A DNA stretch of 64,000 bases from Gardnerella vaginalis (GCF_040427915.1 NZ_JBETXJ010000002.1:682001-746000), one strand, 5' to 3'. Numbered from the stretch's first letter, positions 17,822 through 27,246 are shown. The notes: generated by a model not told the origin, from the sequence alone. Program-made: numbers and translations.

Positions 17822-18760
17822 ATGAAACAAATCATAGTGAACGCGCTAAATCGCATGCCTGTTTTGCTTATTGTTGTTGTAGAAGCGGCGATGGTTTATT
17901 TAGCAACATCAATAGCGAAAGTCGCGTTTAGTCAGCTCGATCCGTTGTATTCTGTGTGGTATCGCGTTGGATTTATGACTTTGTTTTTGCTTGCTTGGAG
18001 AAGACCTTTTTCGCACAAAAAACGCGCGCGCAATTCTTTGCCTAAAACGTTAAAAGAATGGTTAATTGTTGTTGCAGTAGGAATTTCCGTTGTTCTTATG
18101 AATACCATGTTTTATTTAGCTATTAGTTGCATGGCTGTGGGGGTCGCGGTTACTATCGAGTTTGTAGGACCGCTTATGGTTGCTGTTATAACAGGTAAAA
18201 CGTGGCGTGAGCGCATTGGTATAGTTATTGCCGCGTGTGGAATCGTGCTTCTTGCAAGCGCTTCTATGGGTTCTAATGAAAGTCCGCATTTTCTTGTTGG
18301 ATTAGTTGCAATTCTTATTGGCGGATCCATGTGGGGAATGTATATTGTCTCTGGGCGAATGTTGGCTAGAGGTTCTAATGCTATAGACAGAGTTAGTGTA
18401 GCTATTTTAATTGGATGGTTGTTGCAGTCTAGCGTACTTGCGGTTCCTGCGATTTCTCATGTTATATACCCTAAGCCAGGAGCTACTTGGGCTGCACAGT
18501 CTGGCGGTTCTATAAAGCTTTTAGCTTTGATGGTTGTTATTGCGATATGCGCATCTTTTATTCCTACGCTGTTGGATCAGGTTCTTTTAAAGCGCGTGTC
18601 TTCGGCAAGATATTCTGTTATGCAGGCTTTATATCCTGCTATTGCGGCAGTTGTTGGAATGGGATTTGGAGAAGTGCCAACTTGGATTGATGTTTGTGGA
18701 ATGGCTCTAGTTATGTTGGCTGTTGCGATTACATTTTCGGGAGACCATAATCCTGCATAA
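17822..18760 (+). CDS. EamA-family transporter, RhtA-like
   Basis: A 312-residue membrane protein with ten predicted helices in two homologous halves. SVWYRVGFMTLFLLAWRRP ends the second helix, and FYLAISCMAVGVAVTIEFVGPLMVA is characteristic of the RhtA (threonine/homoserine exporter) branch of the drug/metabolite transporter superfamily. Its 5' region has almost no leader and no Shine-Dalgarno. It is divergent from dinB and shares a 110-bp intergenic region with it. The substrate is not readable. Confidence 0.85.
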   Translation: MKQIIVNALNRMPVLLIVVVEAAMVYLATSIAKVAFSQLDPLYSVWYRVGFMTLFLLAWRRPFSHKKRARNSLPKTLKEWLIVVAVGISVVLMNTMFYLAISCMAVGVAVTIEFVGPLMVAVITGKTWRERIGIVIAACGIVLLASASMGSNESPHFLVGLVAILIGGSMWGMYIVSGRMLARGSNAIDRVSVAILIGWLLQSSVLAVPAISHVIYPKPGATWAAQSGGSIKLLALMVVIAICASFIPTLLDQVLLKRVSSARYSVMQALYPAIAAVVGMGFGEVPTWIDVCGMALVMLAVAITFSGDHNPA

Positions 18761-18799
18761 ATATTGTTGTTTGGCTATTCAATCCACTTTTGCGTGTTT

Positions 18800-18845
18800 G
18801 GTGTGTCGCTGAAGCATTGTGCACGTCCTCAAGAGGTGATATAGT
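18800..18845 (+). promoter_or_regulatory. tRNA-Ser promoter with a variant GTGTCG motif
   Basis: TTGTGC (18817-18822) and TATAGT (18840-18845) are 17 bp apart. GGTGTGTCG (18800-18808), one base from the recurrent GGCGTGTCG, lies 8 bp upstream of the -35. Confidence 0.6.
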
Positions 18846-18879
18846 CTGAATCTGTTGCTATCTTGAATAGCTACAAAGT

Positions 18880-18966
18880 GGAGTCATGCCTGAGTGGCCG
18901 ATAGGGGCACCCTGCTAAGGTGTTAGTCGTGTAAGCGGCTCGAGAGTTCGAATCTCTCTGACTCCG
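18880..18966 (+). tRNA. tRNA-Ser (GCT anticodon)
   Basis: An 87-nt class II tRNA with acceptor GGAGTCA (18880-18886) against TGACTCC (18959-18965), discriminator G, anticodon GCT at 18914-18916 and a long variable arm. Confidence 0.95.
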
Positions 18967-18973
18967 CGGTTTT

Positions 18974-19013
18974 AGCTCTAAATCGTTGATTTTTCAATGA
19001 TTTAGAGCTTTTT
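18974..19013 (+). terminator. tRNA-Ser terminator
   Basis: An 11-bp stem AGCTCTAAATC (18974-18984) pairs with GATTTAGAGCT (18999-19009) and is followed by T5. Confidence 0.9.
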
Positions 19014-19113
19014 GCGTTTTGTGTAGATTCCCGTAATTACAATTTTTCCCTTGAAATATTTTGGGCTATAACCCTTGGTTTCCCATTGAATAGTCGCAAG
19101 CAACCGCAATTAT

Positions 19114-19134
19114 TGTGGATAACTCTGTGGATAA
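19114..19134 (+). other. Two perfect DnaA boxes in tandem
   Basis: TGTGGATAA, the complement of the consensus DnaA box TTATCCACA, occurs at 19114-19122 and 19126-19134, separated by 3 bp. The surrounding 19014-19288 interval is AT-rich and has no gene. Whether DnaA binds here is untested. Confidence 0.55.
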
Positions 19135-19288
19135 GTTGCCTTTAAAATAGGCTTTAACCACATTGATAGATTTTTATTTACATATGAAATTCCTTAAACC
19201 ATAGTTAGACCCATGAGTGTTCTTGTAGCTCATCGTGACTAGCAAAATGTTGGTTACATTAATTGAAAACAATGTTAAGGAGTTTTTT

Positions 19289-22200
19289 ATGGGAAAACAT
19301 AGTGATAAAAAACCGCCAATCCTGCTGAGAAGTATGAGAAGTAAGCGCGTAAGACTTTTCTCATTATTTACAGCACTAGCTGCTTCAATTTCCATTGTGG
19401 TTGGTAACGGTGTAATTAGCGGAGCATATGCATTCGATACGATTCCTACGTATTCAAACACAATTACTGGTTGTGGAGTTGTGAGTAATTATCAGAGATT
19501 ATCTGCAGTAGACGATAGGGACACGTATTGCGTTGATACTTATGCTGGGAATAGTCTTTATGCGGATACTTCTTGGAATCCTGTAATAAATAATCGTGAA
19601 GTTGCGATCGCTGCAATGATGATAAAGCTCAGCAATCGTGAAAACCAGTATAGAGATAAAGTAGCAATTGCCTATGCTATGCATGAGCATTTTGATTCTG
19701 ATAAATCTAAATGGGAGGATGCTAAAAGGCGTTCGTTCAGTACTAAGGATTTTAGTGAAATAGCTGCTAAAGCTAATGAACTTTGGGAAGAAGCTGCTGG
19801 CAAAATTCCTACAAAGGTTTTATTCAAAGATGAAAGTTGGTATGGAAGTGATGTTGGTGAAATAAAGGTAAAAGCAGAAGGTATTACTAGAACAAGATAT
19901 GACAGAAAAGATGGTGTTAAATTCAAAATAACAGCATCGAATAATAATGTTGTATTCCAAGATAATTCTTATTATGGCAATAAAGAAAAAACAAAAGAAC
20001 GAAATGGTGTTATATCTACAAGCGAAGACTATGCAGATGATTTTAAATGGATCGCAAATGGAGAAGGAAAAGTTAATATTAAAGGCGAGTATTATCTCCC
20101 GAACTTAGAGAAACAAAATACAGAACATGGTTGTTATTTGCTTAGATTATCGCAATCTACTGTGAAATATGATTTTGATGGTTCAGTGTCGGTTGATGTT
20201 CATAGAGAATTCTACCCAACTGTTACTTCAAAATCAGACGTTAATGAGCTAAAACTAGGTGATTCGGTTGAAGATAAGGTTAAAATCGGTGTTAAGCATG
20301 AAGATAAAAATCCGTGGATAGAAAATAAGAAGATTCGCGCACGTGGGTATTACTTTGTCGGTTCATATGACAGCATTCTAAAAGAACGAGCAGCAGGTGA
20401 CAATGTATCAAATTATATAAAGAATTTGCGCGCTGATTCTACTATTAGACAAGTAGCTGCAAGTGATGTTTACTTTAACAAATTAGGTGAAGAAGTTAAA
20501 GCAATAGCTCATATAACAAATGGTGACATGAATCCAGAAAACCTCAAAAATTCTGCACAATATAAGGTTACTAATGAGGACGCTGGACTATTTGGAACAT
20601 GGGTTTGGACTATTTCTAAAGATGAACAAGAAGATGATGTTAAAGGTTTTGTAGCTACTGATTTCATCGAAGGATTTGGTAAAACTAAATCTACATCGGC
20701 ACATAAAGCAAAAATAAGCATAAAGCATATAAAAGATACTAAGAATAAAGATTCAAATAATGTATCAGACACAATAGTTGTTAGTGGTGTGCCAAAAGAC
20801 TACGGAAAGTTTAATGGCAGTAAAGACTACGGTTTTAGCAGCGATGCAAAGATGAAAGTTCGACTTTGGTGGAATGCTAATTTAGATGAAAAATTAGATG
20901 CAGAACCTAATGAAGATTCCAATCACAGTAAGGTTGGAGAGTGGGAAGTTCCATTGCGAAATGGTACATATACACTTGCTGACGGAAAAATTATGTTGAA
21001 ATACAGAGAAAATTCCTCAGCGGAAGAGAAAGTAGAAAAATTAGCCAGCATTGTGAACGTAAATGCTGGTAATACTGGAAAATCTGGATTATATGTATTT
21101 GTATATGATTTCCCTGGATCTTCTAGAGCAGAAGCGTTTAAAACGGCATATAACGATGAAGACAGTAGAAGCAGATTTACTCAAGAAAAAGAAGAGCATA
21201 AAACAGTAAATAATAATTCTGCAGGTAATACTGGTGATTCCAAGCCAAGTGGAGATGTTAAGCCGAGTGGCGGGAATAAGCCGAGTGGCGGAGATGTAAA
21301 ACCAAATGGTGATAAGCCAGATGGTGGTAATAAGCCGAGCGGAGACGTAAAGCCGAGTGGCGGAGATGTAAAACCAAATGGTGACGTTAAGCCAAATGGT
21401 GATAAGCCAAATGGTGATTCCAAGCCAAGTGGAGATGTTAAGCCGAGCGGTGGAAATAAGCCAAATGGTGGAAATAAGCCGAATAGTGATTCCAAGCCAA
21501 GTGGTGAAAGTAAGCCAAGTGGTGATGTAAAGCCAGATGGTGACGTTAAGCCGAGTGGTGGGAATAAGCCAGATGGTGGAGATGTTAAGCCAAGTGGTGA
21601 TGCGAAGCCGAGCGGTGACGTTAAGCCAAATGGTGATAAGCCGAGCGGTGATTTAAAGCCGAGCGGTGAAAGTAAGCCAAGTGGTGATGCGAAACCAAGT
21701 GGAGATAAGCCAGATGGTGGTGATAAGCCAAGCGGAGATGTAAAACCAAATGGTGATGTAAAACCAAATGGTGACGTAAAGCCGAGTGGTGACGTAAAAC
21801 CAAAAGGTGACGTTAAGCCAGATGGTAATAAGCCAGATGGTGGGAATAAGCCTAGTGTGGATTCGCAGGGTGGCAACTCTGGTCAGAATACTCAGAATGG
21901 TGTTAATAAAGGTGATAACGTATCTACGAATAACAATGATAATAAAAATGATAATAAAGTAGACAACAATGATAATAGTGGGGAAGAATCTGGTGAAGTC
22001 ACTAAGAATGAGATAGATCCAAAAACGTCTGCTGGAGGCGCTGTTGTAGACAATATCGTCAACAAGCAAGACTCTCATGATCAAGGTGAGCAACAAAATA
22101 ATAAACAAAATACGCAGCCAAATACTAATCAAAATACACAAAGTCAAGGCAATAGTACCCAGACTGCGCAGAATCAAGGTGACCAAAACGCTGGTTCGCA

Positions 22201-22951
22201 AAAACAACATCAGCAAACTGGTGATACTGAAGGTAAACAAGATAACAATATTAATGTAGATAATTCTCAGAGTGGTTCTGATTCTCATTCTGATGCTAAT
22301 AGTGATAATACAAATGTAAACGGTTCTTCGCAAAAGAATAATGAAAGTAATAAAGTAGATAAAAGTAATAAAGAAAATAATGCTGGCGTAATAGATAAAA
22401 CAGACGCAGGTAAATCAGGTAAATCAGATAATGCTGTGAATGCTGGTAAAGCAGAGAATTCTGGTAAAGCAGATAAAGCAAGAAACGCTGGTAAATCAGA
22501 TGTGAATGCTGATAACACAGAAAACACAGGTAATGAGAATTTGAGTAGCAAAAATGTTCACAGTGATAAAGCAGATAAGTCATCTAAGAAAGATTCTGGT
22601 AGTAGCGTAACTGGGCATAAAGTCAATACGAATAATGATAAAAAAGATGCTCGCACAACAAAGAAAGCAGCTTCTGCAGCAGTTTCTAGCTTAAATACTG
22701 ATGAACAGAATGATAATAAATATGAAGAAGGAGCATCTGGTTTAGGATCTGAGTCGTTTGCAGAAAGCCAATCAGGGTCTACAAATACAAAAAGGAATAA
22801 GCACAGACATGCCCGTGCAGGTGCTGTAAGTGCCACATCTTTATTTAATGCTGGTATAAAAATTGAGAGTGTTTTGATGCTTTCTATGGCAGTATTACTT
22901 ATTGCTGGTGCTATAGTTTTGGGCAAAAATATATATCGCGTTGTATATTAA
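19289..22951 (+). CDS. Large secreted surface protein with KPxGD repeats and C-terminal membrane anchor
   Basis: ATG 19289 follows AAGGAG by 8 bp. The 1220-residue product has a Lys/Arg-rich leader and a signal peptide whose hydrophobic core is followed by GAYA-F. The mature N-terminus (about 600 residues) has globular character, with GCGVVSNY and TYCVDTY Cys-containing segments that recall VaFE/thioester-type surface domains, and a KSDVNELKLGDSVEDKV beta-rich block. Next come 35 KP-(S/N/D)-G-(D/G) units of 5-7 residues (nt 21242-21865), then a long Asn/Gln/Asp/Lys/Ser-rich stalk. The end is a single hydrophobic segment (SVLMLSMAVLLIAGAIVLG) and a short KNIYRVVY tail. I see no LPxTG. A wall-spanning adhesin or biofilm-type role is inference. 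Confidence 0.85.
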   Translation: MGKHSDKKPPILLRSMRSKRVRLFSLFTALAASISIVVGNGVISGAYAFDTIPTYSNTITGCGVVSNYQRLSAVDDRDTYCVDTYAGNSLYADTSWNPVINNREVAIAAMMIKLSNRENQYRDKVAIAYAMHEHFDSDKSKWEDAKRRSFSTKDFSEIAAKANELWEEAAGKIPTKVLFKDESWYGSDVGEIKVKAEGITRTRYDRKDGVKFKITASNNNVVFQDNSYYGNKEKTKERNGVISTSEDYADDFKWIANGEGKVNIKGEYYLPNLEKQNTEHGCYLLRLSQSTVKYDFDGSVSVDVHREFYPTVTSKSDVNELKLGDSVEDKVKIGVKHEDKNPWIENKKIRARGYYFVGSYDSILKERAAGDNVSNYIKNLRADSTIRQVAASDVYFNKLGEEVKAIAHITNGDMNPENLKNSAQYKVTNEDAGLFGTWVWTISKDEQEDDVKGFVATDFIEGFGKTKSTSAHKAKISIKHIKDTKNKDSNNVSDTIVVSGVPKDYGKFNGSKDYGFSSDAKMKVRLWWNANLDEKLDAEPNEDSNHSKVGEWEVPLRNGTYTLADGKIMLKYRENSSAEEKVEKLASIVNVNAGNTGKSGLYVFVYDFPGSSRAEAFKTAYNDEDSRSRFTQEKEEHKTVNNNSAGNTGDSKPSGDVKPSGGNKPSGGDVKPNGDKPDGGNKPSGDVKPSGGDVKPNGDVKPNGDKPNGDSKPSGDVKPSGGNKPNGGNKPNSDSKPSGESKPSGDVKPDGDVKPSGGNKPDGGDVKPSGDAKPSGDVKPNGDKPSGDLKPSGESKPSGDAKPSGDKPDGGDKPSGDVKPNGDVKPNGDVKPSGDVKPKGDVKPDGNKPDGGNKPSVDSQGGNSGQNTQNGVNKGDNVSTNNNDNKNDNKVDNNDNSGEESGEVTKNEIDPKTSAGGAVVDNIVNKQDSHDQGEQQNNKQNTQPNTNQNTQSQGNSTQTAQNQGDQNAGSQKQHQQTGDTEGKQDNNINVDNSQSGSDSHSDANSDNTNVNGSSQKNNESNKVDKSNKENNAGVIDKTDAGKSGKSDNAVNAGKAENSGKADKARNAGKSDVNADNTENTGNENLSSKNVHSDKADKSSKKDSGSSVTGHKVNTNNDKKDARTTKKAASAAVSSLNTDEQNDNKYEEGASGLGSESFAESQSGSTNTKRNKHRHARAGAVSATSLFNAGIKIESVLMLSMAVLLIAGAIVLGKNIYRVVY
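21242..21865 (+). repeat. Degenerate 15-21 bp coding repeats, 35 units (KPSGDV type)
   Basis: Each unit encodes Lys-Pro, then Ser/Asn/Asp, Gly and 1-3 further residues. Unit lengths are 5, 6 or 7 codons, so gain or loss of units keeps the frame. Pro/Lys/Gly/Asp content suggests an extended wall-spanning stalk. Confidence 0.95.
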
Positions 22952-22978
22952 CAAAATATTAAATACAAATAAAAATTG

Positions 22979-23053
22979 TTGCGTTGTATAATATGCATAA
23001 AGATATGGTTTATTGACGTGGTGTAGTTTATGCATGCATACTATACAACGCAC
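22979..23053. repeat. Long inverted repeat upstream of the CsoR-like gene
   Basis: TTGCGTTGTATAATATGCAT starting near 22979 and ATGCATACTATACAACGCAC ending near 23053 form imperfect inverted arms of about 20 bp around a 30-bp centre. It lies 54 bp before the regulator gene, so it is a candidate operator or a terminator of the surface-protein gene. Confidence 0.55.
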
Positions 23054-23106
23054 AATTTTGATATAGACAATATGTAAGAAGTGCTGTTTATATTACGAGG
23101 TTTTAT

Positions 23107-23400
23107 ATGAGCGACTACAACATAGATAAAGAAAAAATGTTGGTTCGTCTGCATAGGGTATGTGGACAGGTTCATGCTGTTGAGAATATGATCGAAAAGG
23201 GAGAAGATTACACAAATATTCTTATGCAGCTTTCTGCTTCTACGGCGGCTCTTAGAGCTGTTGCTCTTATAGTTGCTCATCAGGAAATCTCAAAAGCTTT
23301 AGAGGCTGCTCAAAATGCTTCAGATCAAAAAGTTACCGACAAGAAAGTTGCTGAACTTGTTGATGTCGTAGATCATTTGATGAGATACGATAAATCGTGA
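23107..23400 (+). CDS. CsoR/DUF156-fold regulator lacking the copper ligands
   Basis: A 97-residue all-helical protein with the DUF156 layout: LVRLHRVCGQVHAVENMIEKG, then MQLSASTAALRAVALIVAH and a C-terminal helix. Against CsoR (Cys36, His61, Cys65) the aligned positions are Thr, Glu and Ala, so Cu(I) sensing of the classical kind is unlikely. The Cys in VCGQ is at a different position. It is preceded by an inverted repeat and no metal transporter gene is adjacent. The target and ligand are unknown. Confidence 0.8.
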   Translation: MSDYNIDKEKMLVRLHRVCGQVHAVENMIEKGEDYTNILMQLSASTAALRAVALIVAHQEISKALEAAQNASDQKVTDKKVAELVDVVDHLMRYDKS

Positions 23401-23479
23401 TTCGTGATTCTAACGGTTTCGTATGATTTATTTGTAGCGTTTAAAACTGTTTGAATTAAAAACGACTTGAATATTAAAT

Positions 23480-24121
23480 ATGAAGAGTATGCGAACCGTA
23501 ACTGATTTATCTGAAGAGCCTGCGCACTTTGCTTTCGTGGAAAAGAAGTCTGAATTTATTTCAGATGTTTGCCATATAACAACTCTTGAAGAAGCAATAG
23601 ATTTTGTAGAGTCTATTAGGCTAAAACATCCTAAGGCGAGGCACGTGGCTTATGCTGCTGTGTGCGGAGACAATAATGGCAGACTGTGCGAGCACATGAG
23701 TGATGACGGAGAGCCTTCAGGTACTGCTGGGAAACCTATTCTAGATGTTGTAAGAGCTTCCAATCTTACAGATACAGTTGTAACAGTTACGCGCTATTTT
23801 GGTGGTATTTTGCTTGGCTCTGGTGGATTGATGCGAGCTTATTCACGTGCAGCAGCTGGTGCTATACAATCGAGCAAAATGTCAGATATCATAGAATGTA
23901 ATTGTTTTTCTTGCAAAGTCGAATATACTCAGCTAAGAATGTTTAAAAGCTTATTGTTAAAACATAACGCAGAAATTATGGATGAAGAATACGGAATTTC
24001 TGTAGATTTAAAGGTTTGTGTTCCTTTTGAAGAGTCAGACAGATTTTTAGAATCAGTAAAAAATACATTTTCAGCTATAGTAATTCCTAAATCATGTGGT
24101 GTTTACAGTAGGATTTCCTGA
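23480..24121 (+). CDS. YigZ/IMPACT-family protein
   Basis: A 213-residue protein of the UPF0029/IMPACT family. The core shows FVEKKSEFI, KARHVAYAA, DDGEPSGTAGKPIL and VTRYFGGILLGSGGLMRAYS, the family signature, with a C-terminal ferredoxin-like domain. Yeast and mammalian relatives modulate Gcn2, but the bacterial role is unclear. ATG 23480 or ATG 23489 are both possible; no strong ribosome site is visible. Confidence 0.92.
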   Translation: MKSMRTVTDLSEEPAHFAFVEKKSEFISDVCHITTLEEAIDFVESIRLKHPKARHVAYAAVCGDNNGRLCEHMSDDGEPSGTAGKPILDVVRASNLTDTVVTVTRYFGGILLGSGGLMRAYSRAAAGAIQSSKMSDIIECNCFSCKVEYTQLRMFKSLLLKHNAEIMDEEYGISVDLKVCVPFEESDRFLESVKNTFSAIVIPKSCGVYSRIS

Positions 24122-24215
24122 TAAAGTTTTTCTCACCTTGTCTGTTTTAGAATTTGTGTCGTAAAACTGATACATTATATTGGACATTGGTAGCTAAAAG
24201 GTTGGTGAGTAGATT

Positions 24216-24884
24216 ATGAGTGATATACAAGATCAAAATAATCTTGAGCACAATGATGATTCGCGTAGTAATTCTCATGACGATTCTCATGAAATTTATG
24301 AGCCTTTGACATCTATTTATGAGCGTTTACGCCACTCCAGTAACTCTAAAGAGCTTCACGAATTTGCTGTAAAAGAACTCCCAGATAGAGCGGATCAAGC
24401 AGAATTTTCTAGGGCTACGGCATTACTAGAAGCTGTAGCTGGGAACATAAATACTCCAGAAGAAGATCGTATTCATCTCGCAACAGTGATGCCATTCCCT
24501 AATATTTTGGTTAAACTTTCACAAGATAAATCTGATAATGTTCGTTTAGCTGTTGCTAAAAATCGTAATGCTAAAAATTGGCTAGTAGGAAGACTTACTA
24601 AAGATTCTTGCGGAGAAGTTAGAGATGCTGCGTTGTGCAATCCGCAGACATCATGGAAAATGCGTCTCGAGGGTGCTCAAACCGAAGGCGTTGGGTCAAA
24701 AACATTAGATTACTTAGCCTCACTTGGTGTAGGTGAAGAAAGTAAGGATTCGCCAGTACTTTCCGCAATGGTAAGAAGAGCAGTGGCGCTTAATCCTGGT
24801 GTGTCGCAGCCAACATTGATGGCTTTGTCAAAAGACAAAGACCCAGATGTTTCCTCTGCTGCATTAGAAGTTTTAAATAAATAA
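24216..24884 (+). CDS. LRV/HEAT-like repeat protein
   Basis: A 222-residue cytosolic protein. The first 40 residues are Asp/Asn/His-rich and low in complexity, followed by helical repeats such as LVKLSQDKSDNVRLAVAKN, RLTKDSCGEVRDAALCN and MALSKDKDPDVSSAALEVL. These fit the leucine-rich-variant pattern (L..L..D....VR..A..N). The C-terminus of the FHA protein at 2562-4004 has a similar segment. ATG 24216 has GGTTGGTGAG upstream. No catalytic residues are visible; a protein-binding scaffold is likely. Confidence 0.75.
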   Translation: MSDIQDQNNLEHNDDSRSNSHDDSHEIYEPLTSIYERLRHSSNSKELHEFAVKELPDRADQAEFSRATALLEAVAGNINTPEEDRIHLATVMPFPNILVKLSQDKSDNVRLAVAKNRNAKNWLVGRLTKDSCGEVRDAALCNPQTSWKMRLEGAQTEGVGSKTLDYLASLGVGEESKDSPVLSAMVRRAVALNPGVSQPTLMALSKDKDPDVSSAALEVLNK

Positions 24885-24984
24885 AGTTTTAAATAAATAA
24901 AAAAATTTATATAAGTCTTGAGTGTAAAATTAAATTAAACAATAATTGCATACGTTTGCATAAAAAACTCACATATATACTACG

Positions 24985-27162
24985 ATGGAAACTATGAACA
25001 ATAAAAATGAAGAAAGTACTCAGCAGACAAGCCCATTAAGGCGTTTGGCTGAGTTAATGGGAGTACGCTCCAAATTCGTTGGATCGGATGGAGTGGAACA
25101 TCAGATTGCTGATGACGTGCTTGTAAAAGTATTGCGCTCGCTGTGCGTAGATGCAAGCACCGATAAAGCGATTGAAGAATCAATGCAGAAGATTCTTTTG
25201 GAACGTCATACACGTTTAGTTGCTCCAACGGTGTTGCATACGGTTGGTAAAGAAGACACTGTTATAATCAACACGGGTATTTTGGAGTATCCTACAGCGA
25301 CTTTGATATTGGAAGATGGAGAACAGTACAAAGGTGACTTGCAGATTTCTCCATGCAAAGATGATGTTGCGTTCCCTGTTAATGGTACTTTTGTGGCAAG
25401 CTCTTTGTTGACAATTCCAGCAGACGTGCCTATGGGGTATCACACTTTACGAATAAGCGTCGCGGATCGAGTAGAAGAGGCGTCACTTATTAGTGCTCCA
25501 GAAAGCATCGATACTCTAGAAAAACTTGAAAAAGATGGAAAGCAGATCTGGGGATGGATGGCTCAGCTTTATTCCATTCGTTCTTCTAAGTCTTGGGGTG
25601 TTGGCGATTACGCAGATTTGGCTGATCTTCTTGTGCAATCAAAGAAAAAAACAGGCGCAGATTTTGTGCTTGTAAACCCATTGCATGCAGGTGAACCAGT
25701 TGCGCCATTAACACCATCTCCTTATTTGCCAGTTGCAAGAGGAATGGTTAATGTAACCTATATTCGCCCAGAAATCATTCCAGAATACGATTCGCTTAAT
25801 GATAAGGATCGTAAGACTGTTGACGATCTTCATAACGAAGTAGAGCCTCTTAATAATGATGCTCAAATTGTTGATCGTGACTCCATGTGGCGAGTAAAAA
25901 TGCATGCTTTGTGGATTATTTTTAAATCTGGGCTTTCTGCTGAACGCTCCGAAGAATTTGAAGCATTTAAGCAGGACATGGGTGAGCGTCTTGAATCTTA
26001 TGCAACCTGGTGCCTTTGCTACGATAAGTGGGGTGCTCCTAAGGGAGAAGACTGCTGGGAGAAGCATCTTACTAAAGATTCCGATGAAATTAGCGCTTTA
26101 TGTAAACAATTCCCAGATACTCTAGAGTTTTATCGTTGGCTTGAGTGGATTGCGTTTACGCAATTGCATGATGCTCAAGTTGCAGCTAAAAATGCGGGTA
26201 TGCGCATCGGCATTATGTCTGATATGGCTGTTGGTGTGCATCCTGCAGGCTCCGAGGTTTGGTGGAATCCAGAGCGATTTGCCAATGGTGCTTGCGTAGG
26301 TGCGCCTCCTGATTACTTCAATCAGCAGGGTCAAAACTGGTCTCAGCCTCCTCTTAATCCATTCGAGCTTGAGCGCACTGGATTTAAAGTGTACAAAGAT
26401 ATGGTTCACGGAATGTTTGCGTCTGCTGGTGCTGTGCGAATTGACCATATTCTTGGGCTTTTCCGCTTGTGGTGGATTCCAGAAGGATCTACTCCAGGTG
26501 ACGGAGCTTACGTTTACTACGATGCAGATGTTATGCTTGGCATTCTTGCGATTGAAGCCACGCGCGCAAATGGTGTTGTAGTTGGAGAAGACCTTGGTGT
26601 TGTGCCAGCTGAAACTTTGGAAGTTTTGGCTAAGAATAAGGTTCTTGGATGCACAGTTGAGTGGTTTGAACAAAGGGACGGCGAATTCCGCGAGCCTAAG
26701 AAGTGGCGTGAAATGACACTTGCTTCTGTAAACACTCACGATTTGCCACCTGCTGCAGGCTACTTAAACTACGAGCACGTTAATATTCGTGAGCGTTTGA
26801 ATCTTCTTTCGGGATCCGTAGAAGAATTCCGCGCTGGGGCTGTTAAAGAGCATAATGCAATGTTGAAAATGCTTGTTTCTGGAGGTTTCTTAGACAAGAA
26901 GGCTCTAGAAAATGAATCTGAGCATGAGCAAGAGATTGTGGAAGCGTTATATCGAGCGCTTAAAGCTGCTCCTTCCAAGCTGCTTGCTGCATCCATTGTT
27001 GATGCAACGGGTGAACATCGTGCTCAGAATCAGCCTGGCACCAATGATGAATATCCAAATTGGCGTATTCCTTTGGCTGATGCTAATTGTAATCCTGTTC
27101 TTTTAGACAACTTATTTGACTTGCCTAGAGTTAAGTCTTTAGTGCAAATCATGAATAAGTAG
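24985..27162 (+). CDS. malQ: 4-alpha-glucanotransferase (amylomaltase)
   Basis: A 725-residue GH77 enzyme that disproportionates maltodextrins in the cytoplasm. GH77 marks include FVLVNPLHAGEPVAPLTPSPYLP, IGIMSDMAVGVHPAGSEVWW (with the catalytic nucleophile Asp region), RIDHILGLFRLWWIPEG, VVGEDLGVVP (general acid Glu) and NTHDLPPAAGY. Bacterial long-form MalQ has an N-terminal beta domain, as here. TATACT at 24976-24981 lies just 3 bp before ATG 24985; the second ATG at 24994 is therefore a plausible true start on a near-leaderless message. Confidence 0.95.
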   Translation: METMNNKNEESTQQTSPLRRLAELMGVRSKFVGSDGVEHQIADDVLVKVLRSLCVDASTDKAIEESMQKILLERHTRLVAPTVLHTVGKEDTVIINTGILEYPTATLILEDGEQYKGDLQISPCKDDVAFPVNGTFVASSLLTIPADVPMGYHTLRISVADRVEEASLISAPESIDTLEKLEKDGKQIWGWMAQLYSIRSSKSWGVGDYADLADLLVQSKKKTGADFVLVNPLHAGEPVAPLTPSPYLPVARGMVNVTYIRPEIIPEYDSLNDKDRKTVDDLHNEVEPLNNDAQIVDRDSMWRVKMHALWIIFKSGLSAERSEEFEAFKQDMGERLESYATWCLCYDKWGAPKGEDCWEKHLTKDSDEISALCKQFPDTLEFYRWLEWIAFTQLHDAQVAAKNAGMRIGIMSDMAVGVHPAGSEVWWNPERFANGACVGAPPDYFNQQGQNWSQPPLNPFELERTGFKVYKDMVHGMFASAGAVRIDHILGLFRLWWIPEGSTPGDGAYVYYDADVMLGILAIEATRANGVVVGEDLGVVPAETLEVLAKNKVLGCTVEWFEQRDGEFREPKKWREMTLASVNTHDLPPAAGYLNYEHVNIRERLNLLSGSVEEFRAGAVKEHNAMLKMLVSGGFLDKKALENESEHEQEIVEALYRALKAAPSKLLAASIVDATGEHRAQNQPGTNDEYPNWRIPLADANCNPVLLDNLFDLPRVKSLVQIMNK

Positions 27163-27182
27163 TTCTAGATGTGTGATTAATT

Positions 27183-27226
27183 GCGGGCTGCAGCGTTTGC
27201 CGATATTCGCGAGCGTTGCAGTCCGC
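27183..27226 (+). terminator. Hairpin after malQ
   Basis: A 13-bp stem (27183-27195 with 27214-27226, two G-U pairs) lies 20 bp after the malQ stop. The T-run is weak, so it may be a terminator with low efficiency. Confidence 0.55.
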
Positions 27227-27246
27227 ATTGTATGTAAAATAGAAAC

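Noticed and set aside
21181..21876. Minus-strand open frame of 231 codons (LTSPLGFTSP type)
   Set aside because: It is the complement of the KPxGD repeats; the repeat structure keeps all codons open. The plus strand has signal peptide, ribosome site and anchor.
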